Positions 25,172-36,137 of a DNA stretch of 64,000 nucleotides are shown piece after piece. Origin of the DNA: Trichosphaerium sp. ATCC 40318 (lineage: Eukaryota > Discosea > Flabellinia > Trichosidae); contig JALMLS010000455.1 of NCBI GenBank assembly GCA_038496445.1, positions 806,001-870,000 on the forward strand, in the 5' to 3' direction. A program made the position numbers and the translations under genes. Numbering within the stretch: the stretch's first letter is position 1; each line of letters opens with the position of its first letter. Under the pieces are notes generated by a model, which was not told where the DNA came from, searched no databases, and saw only the letters and a list, made by a program, of their open reading frames with translations.

Positions 25172-26316
25172 ATGACATCTAGTCTTCTTGTTACCATTTT
25201 TCTTGCGTGTGGTAAGCGTTTTAATAAGCTTTTAGTCGTGAAGGTTGTTTCTAAACACCAGTAGTTTGTTTATCTTTAGGAGGAGATCCAGCTGATTCAT
25301 GGCTCGCTTACGCGATTGCGCCAGGTTCTGATATCGTTACTTCAGTAAAAGCGACTTGGATTGTACCATCGGAACCTACGGTGGCACGTATACGTTTTAT
25401 ATAACATCTGACCAACAATTTGAAATGTTTGTGTACTTTTCAACGGCTTTGAAGCCGTATTTTTGTTGTTTTCGCTCAAAAAGTACGTCAAACCCTTATT
25501 TTCTCATCTAGGATGGTGGTTACCCTGCTTTTTGGTTTGGCATTGAACCTAGACCAGCTCTTAACTTGATCCAGCCGATACTGAAGGTATGGTATCGTAT
25601 TTTTTAAAAAGCAAAGTATCACGTGCGAGAATTTTTACTAAAAAATGTCTAGTGGCAAGGTTATGGTTATTCCATTTTTAATGAATATTATGAGTGGGAT
25701 ACTGGTTATGATTTCCAGTCAGAATCTCATTCTGTCAAAGCAGGTGAGGGTTTAAGTTTTGATGAAAGCGAAAAAAGAAATGTAAAATTTTGCTTTTTTT
25801 TTGCTAACTTGAAGCTAGGTGATACTATTATTGCGTCAGTGACTTATTCACCATCAAATAACTCTTATGATATGTTCATTAAATGTGTCGATGATGGTTG
25901 GTCTGTAAGATCAAGCATTAAAGTTGAAGGCGTAAGTCACGTGATCCTTAAAAACATTAACTTAAAAAATTGGTTTCTAGACTAAGAAATATGTTGACAC
26001 ATACTTTGTTATCGAGCATCAGCCATCGACTTGTAGTCAATACCCAAAATCCGGGAAAATAACTTTTGATGATATAGCTATTAGCATTAACAATAAGTAC
26101 GTACTGTATTAAATTGAGAGTTCTCGAGCGTATTAAACTTTGGTTTGAAAAATGTTTTTTTTGAGACTGTTTTTTCGGGTTTTTTCTTTGTATCTAACTA
26201 ATATTTCTAGACCAATTACTCCTCAATGGACAGCAAAGAAGTATCAAGATGCATGCGATTGTACTCCTAAAGTATTAAGTAGCTCGTCTGTGCAGTTCAC
26301 ATGGAACACAGCTTAG
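25172..26316 (+). CDS. Secreted concanavalin-like / G1 (eqolisin)-like protein
   Basis: ATG 25172 begins a signal peptide (TSSLLVTIFLACG). The spliced exons read DPADSWLAYAIAPGSDIV, KATWIVPSEP, DGGYPAFWFGIEPRPALNL, WQGYGYSIFNEYYEWDTGYD, GDTIIASVTYSPSNNSYDM, DTYFVIEHQPSTCSQYPKSG, KITFDDIAISI and a short last exon ending FTWNTA with TAG at 26316. The alternating pattern (W.V.....FWFG.......Q......GD.I...V.Y......Y......E......CSQYP..G...F.DI) resembles the beta-sandwich of peptidase family G1 and related lectin-like proteins. The catalytic Gln/Glu pair of G1 cannot be assigned with certainty. One intron donor is followed directly by TCACGTGATC. Confidence 0.55.
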
Positions 26317-26547
26317 CACTCTTACATGTTTGAAATATTTCAGTAAAATGATTATGCTGAGAATAACATAGCCCAGCTTCGTAACTTGAAAAAACTTAGT
26401 TTTGTGTATTGACAACTAATACATACGTTCTTAGGAACCGTAAATGCATTGCCATCATAGAAAGACTTGCTTTTAAAAGACAAAAAAGTTCATGTTTTCG
26501 GAAGTTTATTTTTATTTTTAGATTCCTTTGAAATGACTCTATCCTCT

Positions 26548-28664
26548 TTAAGATATACGGTTGTAGGTGTAACGTTTGTAGAATAAAACCACAACAACTA
26601 TCACAACAGCAACTAAACAGGTATAAGACTTGACTTAAAGGTAGTAAAAAACTGCAATAATGCATACGTATGAACAGCCCTGCTATTCCCATGCCTATAA
26701 AAAAGTATCTTGCTTTTACACCAGAGGCACTTGTTGGTTCATGGAGTGCTGGAGTAGTAGGTTCTGATGTTGGTGGTTGTGATGTTGGTTCTTGCGTTGG
26801 CGAGATTGTAGGTGGAACAACACAAAACCTGTTACCACTTCTTCCTTCCTTATGACCACCTTGCTCCCCATTTGGGCAAAGCTTACAATATTGTAGCCCG
26901 TATCCATCACTGTAATTACTTCCAGTACACTCTTCGCATGTTCCAACAGCTGTACTAGATAACTATAAGTGTTTCGAAGAAATGCTGTAAGTGACCTACC
27001 CAGCAGTGCCAGGACTACATAGTTCACATCCATACCCATCCTCGTAGCTCTCCCCACGTTTACAATATGTGCAAACGGAAGGATTCTTAGGATCTTGATG
27101 TTTACCTTCAGGACATGGTATACAAGTAACAAAATCAGCCTTGTACTTGAAAACATCTGTACAAGAGACTAAAGAGTAAAAACGTAAGAATAGTTTAAGA
27201 AAAATTGCGGGAAAAAAAAAAACACTGTACAATCAAGAGTGCACGTGATGCTGTTCCTACTAATATCAAAATATGGCGTTTGTGCTTTTAATGCAAAGAG
27301 AATAGCGCCAGAATCACTTTTGTTCTGAAGAAGTAGTTAGAAAGACTAGTTGTGCAATAATAGTAGAGTTATCATACTGGGCATCCGAACGAGTTGTCAA
27401 CAATAGTAGAGTTGTATTGTGACATCTCTGTATTTCTTTGTGTTTCATAGACGAAGCAGGCTTCTGTTCCTTTGAATGTGTTGTGTTTTACTTCAAGCAT
27501 ACTTGTAGCATTAAGTTCTGAAACAAGGAACGAGATACATGCTGGATTGCGAATGCTCCATCTTTCAAAGTTACAACCAGAAATAGTATTCCCGTTAAAC
27601 TTAGTGTTACTGCTTATAACCTGTATTGCTCGAGCACTCAAGCCATCAATGTCAAAGGTGCTATCCACAACACTCACCTTATGTGCTTGATTTTAAGTTA
27701 GCATTTGTGATAGTTGTAAGTATTGTGATTACCTTGTAATACTAGTGCATAAAAGTCTTTAGGATCACTTGTTAAAGAACAGTGTTCTATGTGTACGGAA
27801 ATTTTAGATTGCCAATTAACTTCAACAGTAAATGTTCGCTGTATATCTACTCTGCGAAGGGTTATGCTCCCGATGTTTTTATATACTGCATTGTTCAAAC
27901 TAATCTCTTTGGAACAAAGTCAGCTTCAGCCTGACTTCCACAAGCTTTCAATTAACGTACTTGATTCTGCAGTCATTGTGGTATCTACTAAAGTAAGATT
28001 TACTTCAGAACTAAATGTATGTGGCTTTAAGAATAACATAGGGTCTGTAAGGCCATTAATAGTAAAGCCATAGCCATCCAACTCAAACTGGAAAAAATGT
28101 TAAGCTACACTTTTGACACGTGATTCTAACTGGCTATGTACTAGTATGTTCACGCTCCTAGCTGCTGTCATATTATACCATGGTTGGTATGATATTATTC
28201 TTTCACTGTTCGCAGTTCTATAGTCATTGCTGGTATCTCCTGGTAGATATTCTCCTCCTGTTAAGTTGTTTAACAGAAATCTTAAATAAAATACAACGCT
28301 ACGTACCATCAAGGCAGATAACTACCCTAGAAGTAGCTGAACTACTGTTTGATGTTTTAAAGAGCGCTTGAGATACCGTTTTCAAAGGAGAACTCGTGTC
28401 GAGACCATTCTAGCTTACGGTTATGGATTAATTTGTATTTGATTAGCCGCTTACACTGCTGTCATTACCCCACGGTGCAACGAAAATATTACAAGCTATT
28501 GTATTTTATAAGCGTTTAGAACGTAGTAGACATAAGGTATACGCACAGTAAGCGTCTACAGGTAGTTTAGCGTGAATACTATTTGTTGAAAGTTGTGCGT
28601 GTACGCATGCAATGCACGTTACCACAACTACAAAGAGAATGCACTTAGAGAAGCTTTGGTACAT
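26548..28664 (-). CDS. Beta-helix surface protein with GCC2-like Cys-rich repeats, PT stalk and membrane anchor
   Basis: ATG 28664 opens a signal peptide (KCILFVVVVTCIACVHA). The following exons read CNIFVAPWGNDSS, SPLKTVSQALFKTS, RVVICLDG, FELDGYGFTING, and several stretches such as SSNTKFNGNTISGCNF and KHNTFKGTEACF typical of right-handed parallel beta-helix rungs. Next come Cys-rich modules (CIPCPEGKHQDPKNPSVC, GESYEDGYGCELCSPGTAG, CKLCPNGEQGG) like ephrin-receptor/GCC2-GCC3 repeats. A stalk (PPTISPTQEPTSQPPTSEP) leads to a helix completed by splicing a 55-nt intron (26613-26667): FFIGMGIAGLFIL joins AVVIVVVVLFYKR, ending YNRIS at 26548. It is a type I surface protein, possibly for adhesion. 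Junction 1-2 is uncertain. Confidence 0.65.
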
Positions 28665-29492
28665 TCTAGAGTTCTTTCGCTTTAGGACAAAAATGAGGAC
28701 TTATCACTGTTGCTGTTGAATTCGTTGTTGACTTATTTGTTTTTGGAACACTTTAAATACTTTAAGATACCTCAGTGCTGTGGTTTGAAGTCAAAATATG
28801 GGAACTATAATTGTTCCTACTATAGATACTATCCACAAAAACTCTCGATAGCAGAAGTTTAAACTTGATAGGGCGTTTCTCTGAATCCTATAAATTTAAG
28901 ATGCCTTCGGCAATACTAACTAGGAATCCTATAATTCAGTTTGCATGACCGAAACTTCAATAAGCATATTCGACATCTTAGATTAGGGGGTATGTAATAG
29001 TGTACAGGAACGCAATTGAGCGATTAATAGTCGTGCCCAGTCTCGACTGAACAAAGTTTAAAATGGGATCGTAAATACTCCGGGTAAACTCCTGACCTAT
29101 GCCTAACGTAACTGTCTTTTTTTTTCATAGAGACGCTACATCTGTAGACAAAGCTGACCTGGATGCCACTCATGAGTTTTTTTCAAGTTATTGAACAAGA
29201 CTTGGGATAAGGTAGAACTCACAATGACTGTACCATTGACCATTACGCTAGCTTCTACTTCTACTAAATTTACATTGCACCTTATCCTATTACTCAAAGA
29301 CTACTAGGTTACCTTCACTACCATGCCGTCCTGTGTCTAAAGAATAACAAAGTAGAATCGTACATACAGTATTTCACCTTACTGAACGGTGTGGATAACT
29401 TTATCTTTGTAATGTTTTCTGTGTTGATGATACTTTTCTTTCACCAAGCCAAACATCGGAATTGTTACTATATTTTGAGTGGTTTATTATTG
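28665..29492. other. Intergenic region
   Basis: About 0.8 kb upstream of the beta-helix gene and downstream of the GT10 gene. I found no supported exon or RNA. Confidence 0.5.
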
Positions 29493-31658
29493 TTACCGCT
29501 TTGCAGCAATATCCTTACATAATCTACATCGAGCATCTACCTTGGCAAGCTGTACAAGTTTTTTAAATGATTCCGATGGACCTGTCTTCCTCCATGATAA
29601 GTAAGACTGGTACTCTTCTGAAAAGAAAAAAGTAAGCAATAGAAAAGTATAAAAAGCAAGCAATAACTCCTCTTCTAGAAGTCTTAGTTTCTTCAACATC
29701 TAAGAAACTGTTGTTTCGTTGCAGCACGTGATCAAAGTGACATTAATGGAGGAAAATGTAGTGCAAAGTGTTGAGTATGTTTTACGAACCTTCATTGGCT
29801 GCAAGCTCTTTTAGAAACTTTGCTAGTTCTTCTGGAGTTTTAAAGTCATCAACCCTTATAACTGATTTCTCAGCAGGGTAAAAATCATGTATATTTGGAG
29901 CGCCCATAACAACTACAGAACTTAGACTTTAAAAAAACGTCAAAAGAAAATTGTGTTGTTTTGAAAACGTGAAGTGTAAGTAAGTTACACTGAAGTGCAT
30001 GATGAAATCTTTGCTTAGAATGCTTGAATACGCTGCTGTTTTACATTGTTTAAGTTATTGTTTCAGCCGTACTGCAATAGTAGAGCAAGAGTATTAAGAA
30101 AAAAAAAAAGAAAAAAAGATTTGTTTCATACTCACCTGGTACTGTACCAGCCTCAATAGCTTGGTAGAACTTCTCACTTACGTAATCTTTACTATTACTG
30201 TTCTCAAAAGCTAAATTAAACTTATGAGAAGCTAAAGCAGCTAGTTTAGTTCTTATTCGACTGTCTTTTTGAGGCATCTCCTACAACAAAAAAAATGTAT
30301 CAGTAAAAAGTTTGTATTTGTACAAATAAGTAGCTGTCAACACACAAAATACTGACTTGATATGTTAATATTTAATGTGAACCTTTTGAACAAACATTGA
30401 GCAATTATTTGTTGTAGAAGAGTGTATTAAGAAGTAATGAAAACAGGTGCAATAGAATTTTTTAGGAAAAGAATATAAATTGTAAGTGATTGACTTACTG
30501 CATTATGATGACATCTACCGTATGAATCGACTTTAATATGTTCCATTAATTCTCTTACATAATTTTGTCTTTCATTATGTGGACTACAGTTTGATGCAAC
30601 AAACGATACAAGCTGGTAAAAAAAACAATTAACAAAAATTAACAAAAATAAAACCATTGTACTGTTTACGTTTTTAGATGATTTAGGCTTAGGATCCTGT
30701 GTATATAGTGATAGATTACCAGCAATGTATAGTGCTTTAATGACACTTGTTAATAACAACATAGATAAAGGGAGAGGTGTACCTGGATAGTCTGAATCAA
30801 GTTTGTAAGTCTACAAAAAATGTTACATTTATACCATTGTGTTTAAGATATGTGCCATTGCTTTGTCAAATTGACCCATGTACGCCTCATTTTCCATGTT
30901 TGGGTATATAACAGCAGGTTCCAAATTCATGATAACCCATAATTGGCCTTCTGGTTTAACATGAGGAAAAGGACCACGTTCCAACACTCTAAAAAAAATA
31001 GTTAAAATAAGTTGTTGATTAAAAACATGCTGTGCTTCAATTACTCTGGATTTAATGGTCTGCCATTAGTATCTAGTTGTAGTGGAGGATCTGGGCCGGA
31101 GAAAGTAGGTAAATGAAATAACACTGCGCCTAAAACAAGAGTAAAAATCCAAAAAACAAATTCTTTTTTTGTTTCTTCTTACCAGCCTGATCGAACAAGT
31201 CCTTGTCGTCTGTGTAGATACATGGAATATCACATCCCCTTACTTGTCCCTAAGATTCTCTTAATTACGTAAGTAAAATATCAAGGACTTACCAACATGT
31301 GACCACCCAACCAACTCACTGCACCTGGCTCCCACCACAAAACATGAACTGGCTTTCAAAAAAAAAAAATTAGTCCAAATTTATTTTGTCACGTGGCTTT
31401 TTAAGCTAGAACTGAGAATAATCAAAAGCCTTGTAGAACGTTTTGTCTCGTACGCTATACGCGTAGGATACATAAAGAAACGTATATTAATTTTCTGGGT
31501 ACCTCTTGACGCTGTTTGCTAACGGTTGGTTTATTAGAGCTTTGTACATTGTATAGACCAACAAATTGTGTTATAAGTATCAGAAGTACAATACAGACAA
31601 TAGACGTCTTAGCAAGCGGAAGATAAGTGCCGTGGTGGTTTATTGACGCTTTCTTCAT
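29493..31658 (-). CDS. Alpha-1,3-fucosyltransferase, GT family 10
   Basis: ATG 31658 starts a type II membrane protein: a short cytoplasmic tail, then the signal anchor LAKTSIVCIVLLILITQFVGL. Exons with short introns give VHVLWWEPGAVSWLGG, CDIPCIYTDDKDLFDQAGAV, LFHLPTFSGPDPP, GPFPHVKPEGQLWVIMNLEP and VSFVASNCSPHNERQNYV. The donor-site block is FNLAFENSNSKDYVSEKFY followed by AGTVPVVMGAPNIHDFYP and KSVIRVDDF, the GT10 signature (FENS...DYVTEK...GAVPVV.G). The C-terminus (CRLCKDIAAKR) keeps the paired Cys. The enzyme transfers fucose from GDP-fucose to N-acetylglucosamine of glycans in the Golgi. The stop is TAA at 29493. All key motifs are present. Confidence 0.9.
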
Positions 31659-32157
31659 CGTGTTTAGTAGACTTTTAGGAGTAAAAAGTACAACGAAATG
31701 TCAGCGTTTCTGTTTTGAGTCATTACTTTTTCTTCATGTTCAAAAAAAGCCGCACACGTTTACAAACATATTTGTACATACGTAAAAGCTGATATAGGTT
31801 ACATGTTACGGTTTTAGACCACTATCCTAAAAAAGGTAAAGCAGTCTGAATAGGCATAAGAGTCGCACAAATAACAAGGTATTCTCGCCAACTAAACACC
31901 GAAATCTACTAGATACACTTCTTAACAACAAAGCGCTACGAAACGTTACAATCGTTCCATTCCATCTCATTTAGTTTTCTACATGGCTTACCACTCGTTG
32001 GAAAGACTTTATGTCTTTGTTGTTGAGTTAGTTAAGGAGCGATGAACACTCGCAAAAAACGTCTTTCTTGCATAACAGTAAACGATCTTATAAATACACT
32101 ATATCACCTTCGCTACGCGCAAATAAGCATCAGGAGGTTTCCTGATCCCAATACATC
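31659..32157. other. Divergent promoter region (GT10 / F-box gene)
   Basis: About 500 bp between two divergent starts. No coding frame was seen. Confidence 0.5.
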
Positions 32158-34195
32158 ATGGGCAATGGTACAAGTTTAGAACTGCGAAAAACCGTTGCAA
32201 TTCGCCAAATCATAGATATAAGAAGCTCAGAAGATGCTCTAGCAAGCGTGGTAATTAATATTAATTAAAGCGATTCTTTTTAACCGCCAACGGCGTTTAA
32301 TAACTCATAGATATTGTATAAACTGTTTTAGACCTATTTAATTAATTTTTGGCTTAGTATAAATGGCGTACGCGCGTTTTTGTCGATGAAATAGCAGAAA
32401 TGACATCAATACAAGAACACAAAGAAGGAGGCAAAGAATATCCTCGTAAATCGTATCAAGTGCAAGAAAATGATATTTCAGATACATGCACGTTTGCTAG
32501 CATGTGGGTGTACGTTTTTAAATACTTTTTGGCTTATTTAGTTTGGTATCACGTGACATGTTTTAAAAATAAATTTGTAGAAAATTGGAAAAAGATAAAC
32601 CAATCAAGCATTCAGTTGAAGTTTGCTTTGATTTCTGGCAGCCTGAGAAAGTCACGTGTAGTTGTTGTGTTGGGGTTGATAGTATACAACCTATTTTAAC
32701 TACAATCGATGCAAATACGGCAAATAGCGTACAAGGAAGTCACACGAGCGATGAAATCTGCGATAGAGTTTATAATTTTACAAAAGAACATAAAATTGAA
32801 CTTCAACGTCAAGTTCCTTACTCAGTGGTACACTAAACAACCCTATTTATTTTTTTCCCAAATATGCTTAATTAAATTTATAGGATTCCTTTTGGTTCAC
32901 TGAGCACTTTCACGGAGATGTAGTAGTTCAAGTTTTATCGCATTTGATGCTATCAGATCTATTAAATATTCGCTCTGTTTGCACTTTTTTCTTGAACACA
33001 ATTAGATCACAGCCTGTACTATACAAATACTCTTTACAGCGTACTCTGGGATTAACACTCCCTTCAGAACCTCCGGAAGGATTTGACTGGAAACTAGCTA
33101 CTCAAGCAATTGCTCAAGTCATGGTAACTCGTTTAGTTCGTTTCTTGTTTAATTTGGTTAGTTTAAAAAATTTACAAGACACGTTGCTCAGAGAGCTACA
33201 GAGAGTGGTTTAAGGCGAAAACCATGTAATAGAGGTTATAGTTTAAAGTTAAATCCTAATGGCACATTCAAGCATGAGTACCATAGAGGTGGATTTGTAA
33301 ACGGAGGAGAGCTTCAAAAAGGTATAAAGATAACTCAATCAAACTTGTGACAAGTCTTAAGTAGTAGAGATCGTGAATTGTTGCTAATGTATTTAAATAG
33401 GAACATTCGAGGCTTGCTTGGATAGTGGGACTATTTGTTTCAAACAAAAGGAGTATGGAAAGTGGATGACAACAATTCCTTTAGATGATCGTAAGTCAGT
33501 TTTTTTTTGTATTTCAAAAACTTCGCATGTGGTGTCTTCTGAAAAGATTCTGACTAAATTTAGCTATCGATGAAACAACTACATTTAAAAAAGAAGATGA
33601 AGGATTTACTGATTTCCAATTTCATGATGTAAGTAGTCATCCTTCGTTGATTTTTTTTTTGGTTTTTTTTTGGAATGACGAAGTAATAGACCGTTTTGAT
33701 GATACATGCATTTGGAGGACAGTTAGCAGTAAAAATTACTGATGATGTATTATACAAGTATTTACATACGCATTTTGGAGCTACTTGGGTTTCAGGAGAA
33801 AGAAGTGACCTTGAAAAGCGATACAAGTGAAAAAAACAAATCAACTCATATTCGATCGATCATTAATAACAAACACTGAGCGCTCCATTTCTTCAATAAC
33901 CCAGAGTCAAAGTCACCTTGTAAAAATAAAAATACTTCAGTAACCGCACATAACCAATTATAAAAGTGGAAGTGGGAATGGATCAACAAGTATTTCGAAA
34001 CTTGGCAAAAAAAGAATTGTTGCGAGTCATTTACAGCGCTACTTGAGTGTTGATACGTGGCGTTCTACGAAGAGACAACAGCTAAAGGATAAAGGTAGTT
34101 GGGATTTACTTTAATAAGCGTGTTTCTATAAGTATTAAGGGTGTTACAAATTTATTAATTTAACTACATAAACATTTCAAGTAAAATTACAATGA
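32158..34195 (+). CDS. F-box protein with predicted N-myristoylation site
   Basis: ATG 32158 gives MGNGTSLELRK, a good N-myristoylation context. The following exons read EMTSIQEHKEGGKEYPRKSY, KHSVEVCFDFWQPEKVT and a region with two possible frames. The F-box reads VVVQVLSHLMLSDLLNIRSV with CTFFLNTIRSQPVLYKYSL. The C-terminal part includes LKLNPNGTFKHEYHRGGFV, GTFEACLDSGTICFKQKEYG, MIHAFGGQLAVKITDD and GATWVSGERSDLEKRY. A final splice (donor after CGATACAA) adds GSGNGSTSISKLGKKRIVA and HLQRYLSVDTWRSTKRQQL, ending TGA at 34195. That is only 62 bp from the convergent RING gene. It probably acts as a membrane-targeted SCF adaptor. The C-terminal fold is unknown. Exon borders at 32.65-32.9 kb are uncertain. 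Confidence 0.65.
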
Positions 34196-34256
34196 CAGGT
34201 GAGTTGGAGGTTTTTGACACTATACACATGTGACTCCTATGCACAAGACTACACCA

Positions 34257-35266
34257 CTACTCATGATGATGATGATGATGGCATGACGTGCTGTTGTTGT
34301 GCCCATAACCGCTCCACACTTGACGATTTTCCATACGATTCTTTCTATCAACTTCATACTCTTCATCCTCTACTTCAATCTAAACGAACGTCAGGCCAAA
34401 AAAAAAAAATAAAAAAAAGATCACGTGTGGACTTCCTCACCACCCAATATATTTCAAACGAGTATAGTGCATTCCTCAAATGCCGTGCGCAAATGTGGGT
34501 GACACAAGTTTTGAAATTAAAATCGTAGCGAAAGCAAAAACTAAACGTTTTTCACTGCTATTAATAAACATACCTCATATCTACAAATTGGGCACGTGTT
34601 ATGCATTTTGAGCCAAGGCAATAAACACTCTTCATGGTATAAATGCTTACAAGGCATCTCTGTAGCCTTATCATCTACAGAATGAGCGTCAAAAAAAAAG
34701 AACAACAGAGTATCAAAAGGGTAAAAAGCTTTAACTTTCGCAAATAAAAAAGAAATGCCCCAAAAAAAAAATTAATAAACGCCAAAAACAAAGTTGTTTA
34801 CCTATTTCAAAGGGACATTTGCATACAGAGCACTCTATATTTTCGCTAACAATGTCCTTGTGAATAACAATATCCTGAAGGCTTTCAATAGCTGTTTTTG
34901 AAGCAGGTGGAGCGCCTATACTCCGGTGCTGATGGAATAACCTATCAATAAGAGCCTCAAAGTCCTCTGTATCATTATCGACTGGAAAAACTCCAAGTAG
35001 TAGTGGTCGTAGCCTTGGTGGCGCGCTGTAGTTATGTTAGAGTGGTTGGTTAAACGTTTTGTAAATGTTGCGCTACAAATAAAAAGCAAAAAAAAAAACC
35101 TTCGAAAAAAGCGACCACCGTACCCATCAACTCCTGGCATCGGAACCAGTATAAAGCTAACTAATACCCTGTTCGATCCAGTAGGTTCGTTAGGGGGTTC
35201 TATTTGTTCTATTTGTTCTGTTAGTTCCATTTGATCCATTTGATCCATTTCTTCCAAATCAGACAT
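34257..35266 (-). CDS. RING-H2 E3 ubiquitin ligase, RNF126/RNF115-like
   Basis: ATG 35266 begins an acidic segment (MSDLEEMDQMDQMELTEQIE). Exon 2 reads APPRLRPLLLGVFPVDND, EDFEALIDRLFHQHRS and APPASKTAIESLQDI, which aligns with the segment preceding the RING in RNF115/126. The RING-H2 is split by an intron: CSVCKCPFEI then DDKATEMPCKHLYHEEC, LLPWLKMHNTCPICRYE, with all C3H2C3 ligands present. The last exon gives IEVEDEEYEVDRKNRMEN and ends in a run of six histidines and Glu before TAG at 34257-34259. It should catalyse ubiquitin transfer from an E2. No N-terminal zinc finger of the mammalian type is seen. Confidence in the family is good. Confidence 0.88.
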
Positions 35267-35513
35267 TTAGTGGTGTACTCGCGCGGTACGTGTCGTTGTG
35301 TGGTTTTTTTTTGTTTGTTGATAAGTTGCCAACGCCAAACGCCAACGTTAACTTAATTAAAAGTACGTACCGCTTCCATAAAACATACCTGGTATGTTTT
35401 AGGACAGGTTAGTGAATTCCACTTTAGGTGTGCCAAAAAAAACTGAACGCGGTCTTTTGTTCCATTACCCGTCTACACCTCTAGTGATTATTTATTCGCC
35501 ATTCCTGTGTACT

Positions 35514-35962
35514 ATGGGGCAAAACACGCGGTTTTTTTTCAGTTTACTATCGCGTCAACTTTGCTAACGTTCAGCGTTGATAGAAACACACCAAGACAAA
35601 GACGCGAACATAAAACGAAGTGGCGCTACATACAATCTGTTTTCGTCCGCATTTGCGCTTTGTATTACTTTGCTCTGATATACACTACAACAGTGCGTAC
35701 AGGTAATTGGTTAGTTCCCTTTTTGGCGTCACGCGGTACTCTTTTGATAGATGGACAATTATTTTAGGTAGGAACAAGAGAAAGGCTTTGGTTACGCAGT
35801 AACAAACGAGTTTTAGACTATATTGAAAAAAATGCTCACCGTAAAACTCGTAAAACTACCACGCAGTTGATAAGCGCGCCAGCACATAGAACCACACAGC
35901 GTAAAATGCCGCCAACAAAAATAACAACCAAAAACAGCAGCAAGCTTGTCGTGCTGCTATAG
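35514..35962 (+). CDS. Small basic single-pass membrane protein
   Basis: ATG 35514 (MGQNTR) splices over a T-rich intron to NTPRQRREHKTKWRYIQSV and the hydrophobic segment FVRICALYYFALIYTTT. A second intron (donor GTGCGT, acceptor TTTTAG) continues in frame into VGTRERLWLRSNKRVLDYIE and a very basic tail (KNAHRKTRKTTT...) ending LVVLL with TAG at 35962. The protein is about 105 residues, highly basic on both sides of one membrane helix. Gly2 would allow myristoylation. No family was recognised. The composition could suit a mitochondrial or ER membrane subunit, but that is a guess. Confidence 0.5.
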
Positions 35963-36137
35963 TAACAAGCGTTGGGGTCATTGCTCAACCATCCTTTCAA
36001 CAAAGTATGCTCATTTGGAAGAACAAGCGGCTAGAACCAAACCAGTGAAATAGTGCTATTGCCAGGCAACGAGTGTCGAATAGCACGAATCGTTGTGACA
36101 TTTCTCGTTTTCAAGTTAGGTCAGATAACAATTAATC

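Noticed and set aside
34199-34528. 109-residue plus-strand ORF with an Asp run
   Set aside because: It is the antisense of the last exon of the RING-H2 gene; the Asp run mirrors the His run.
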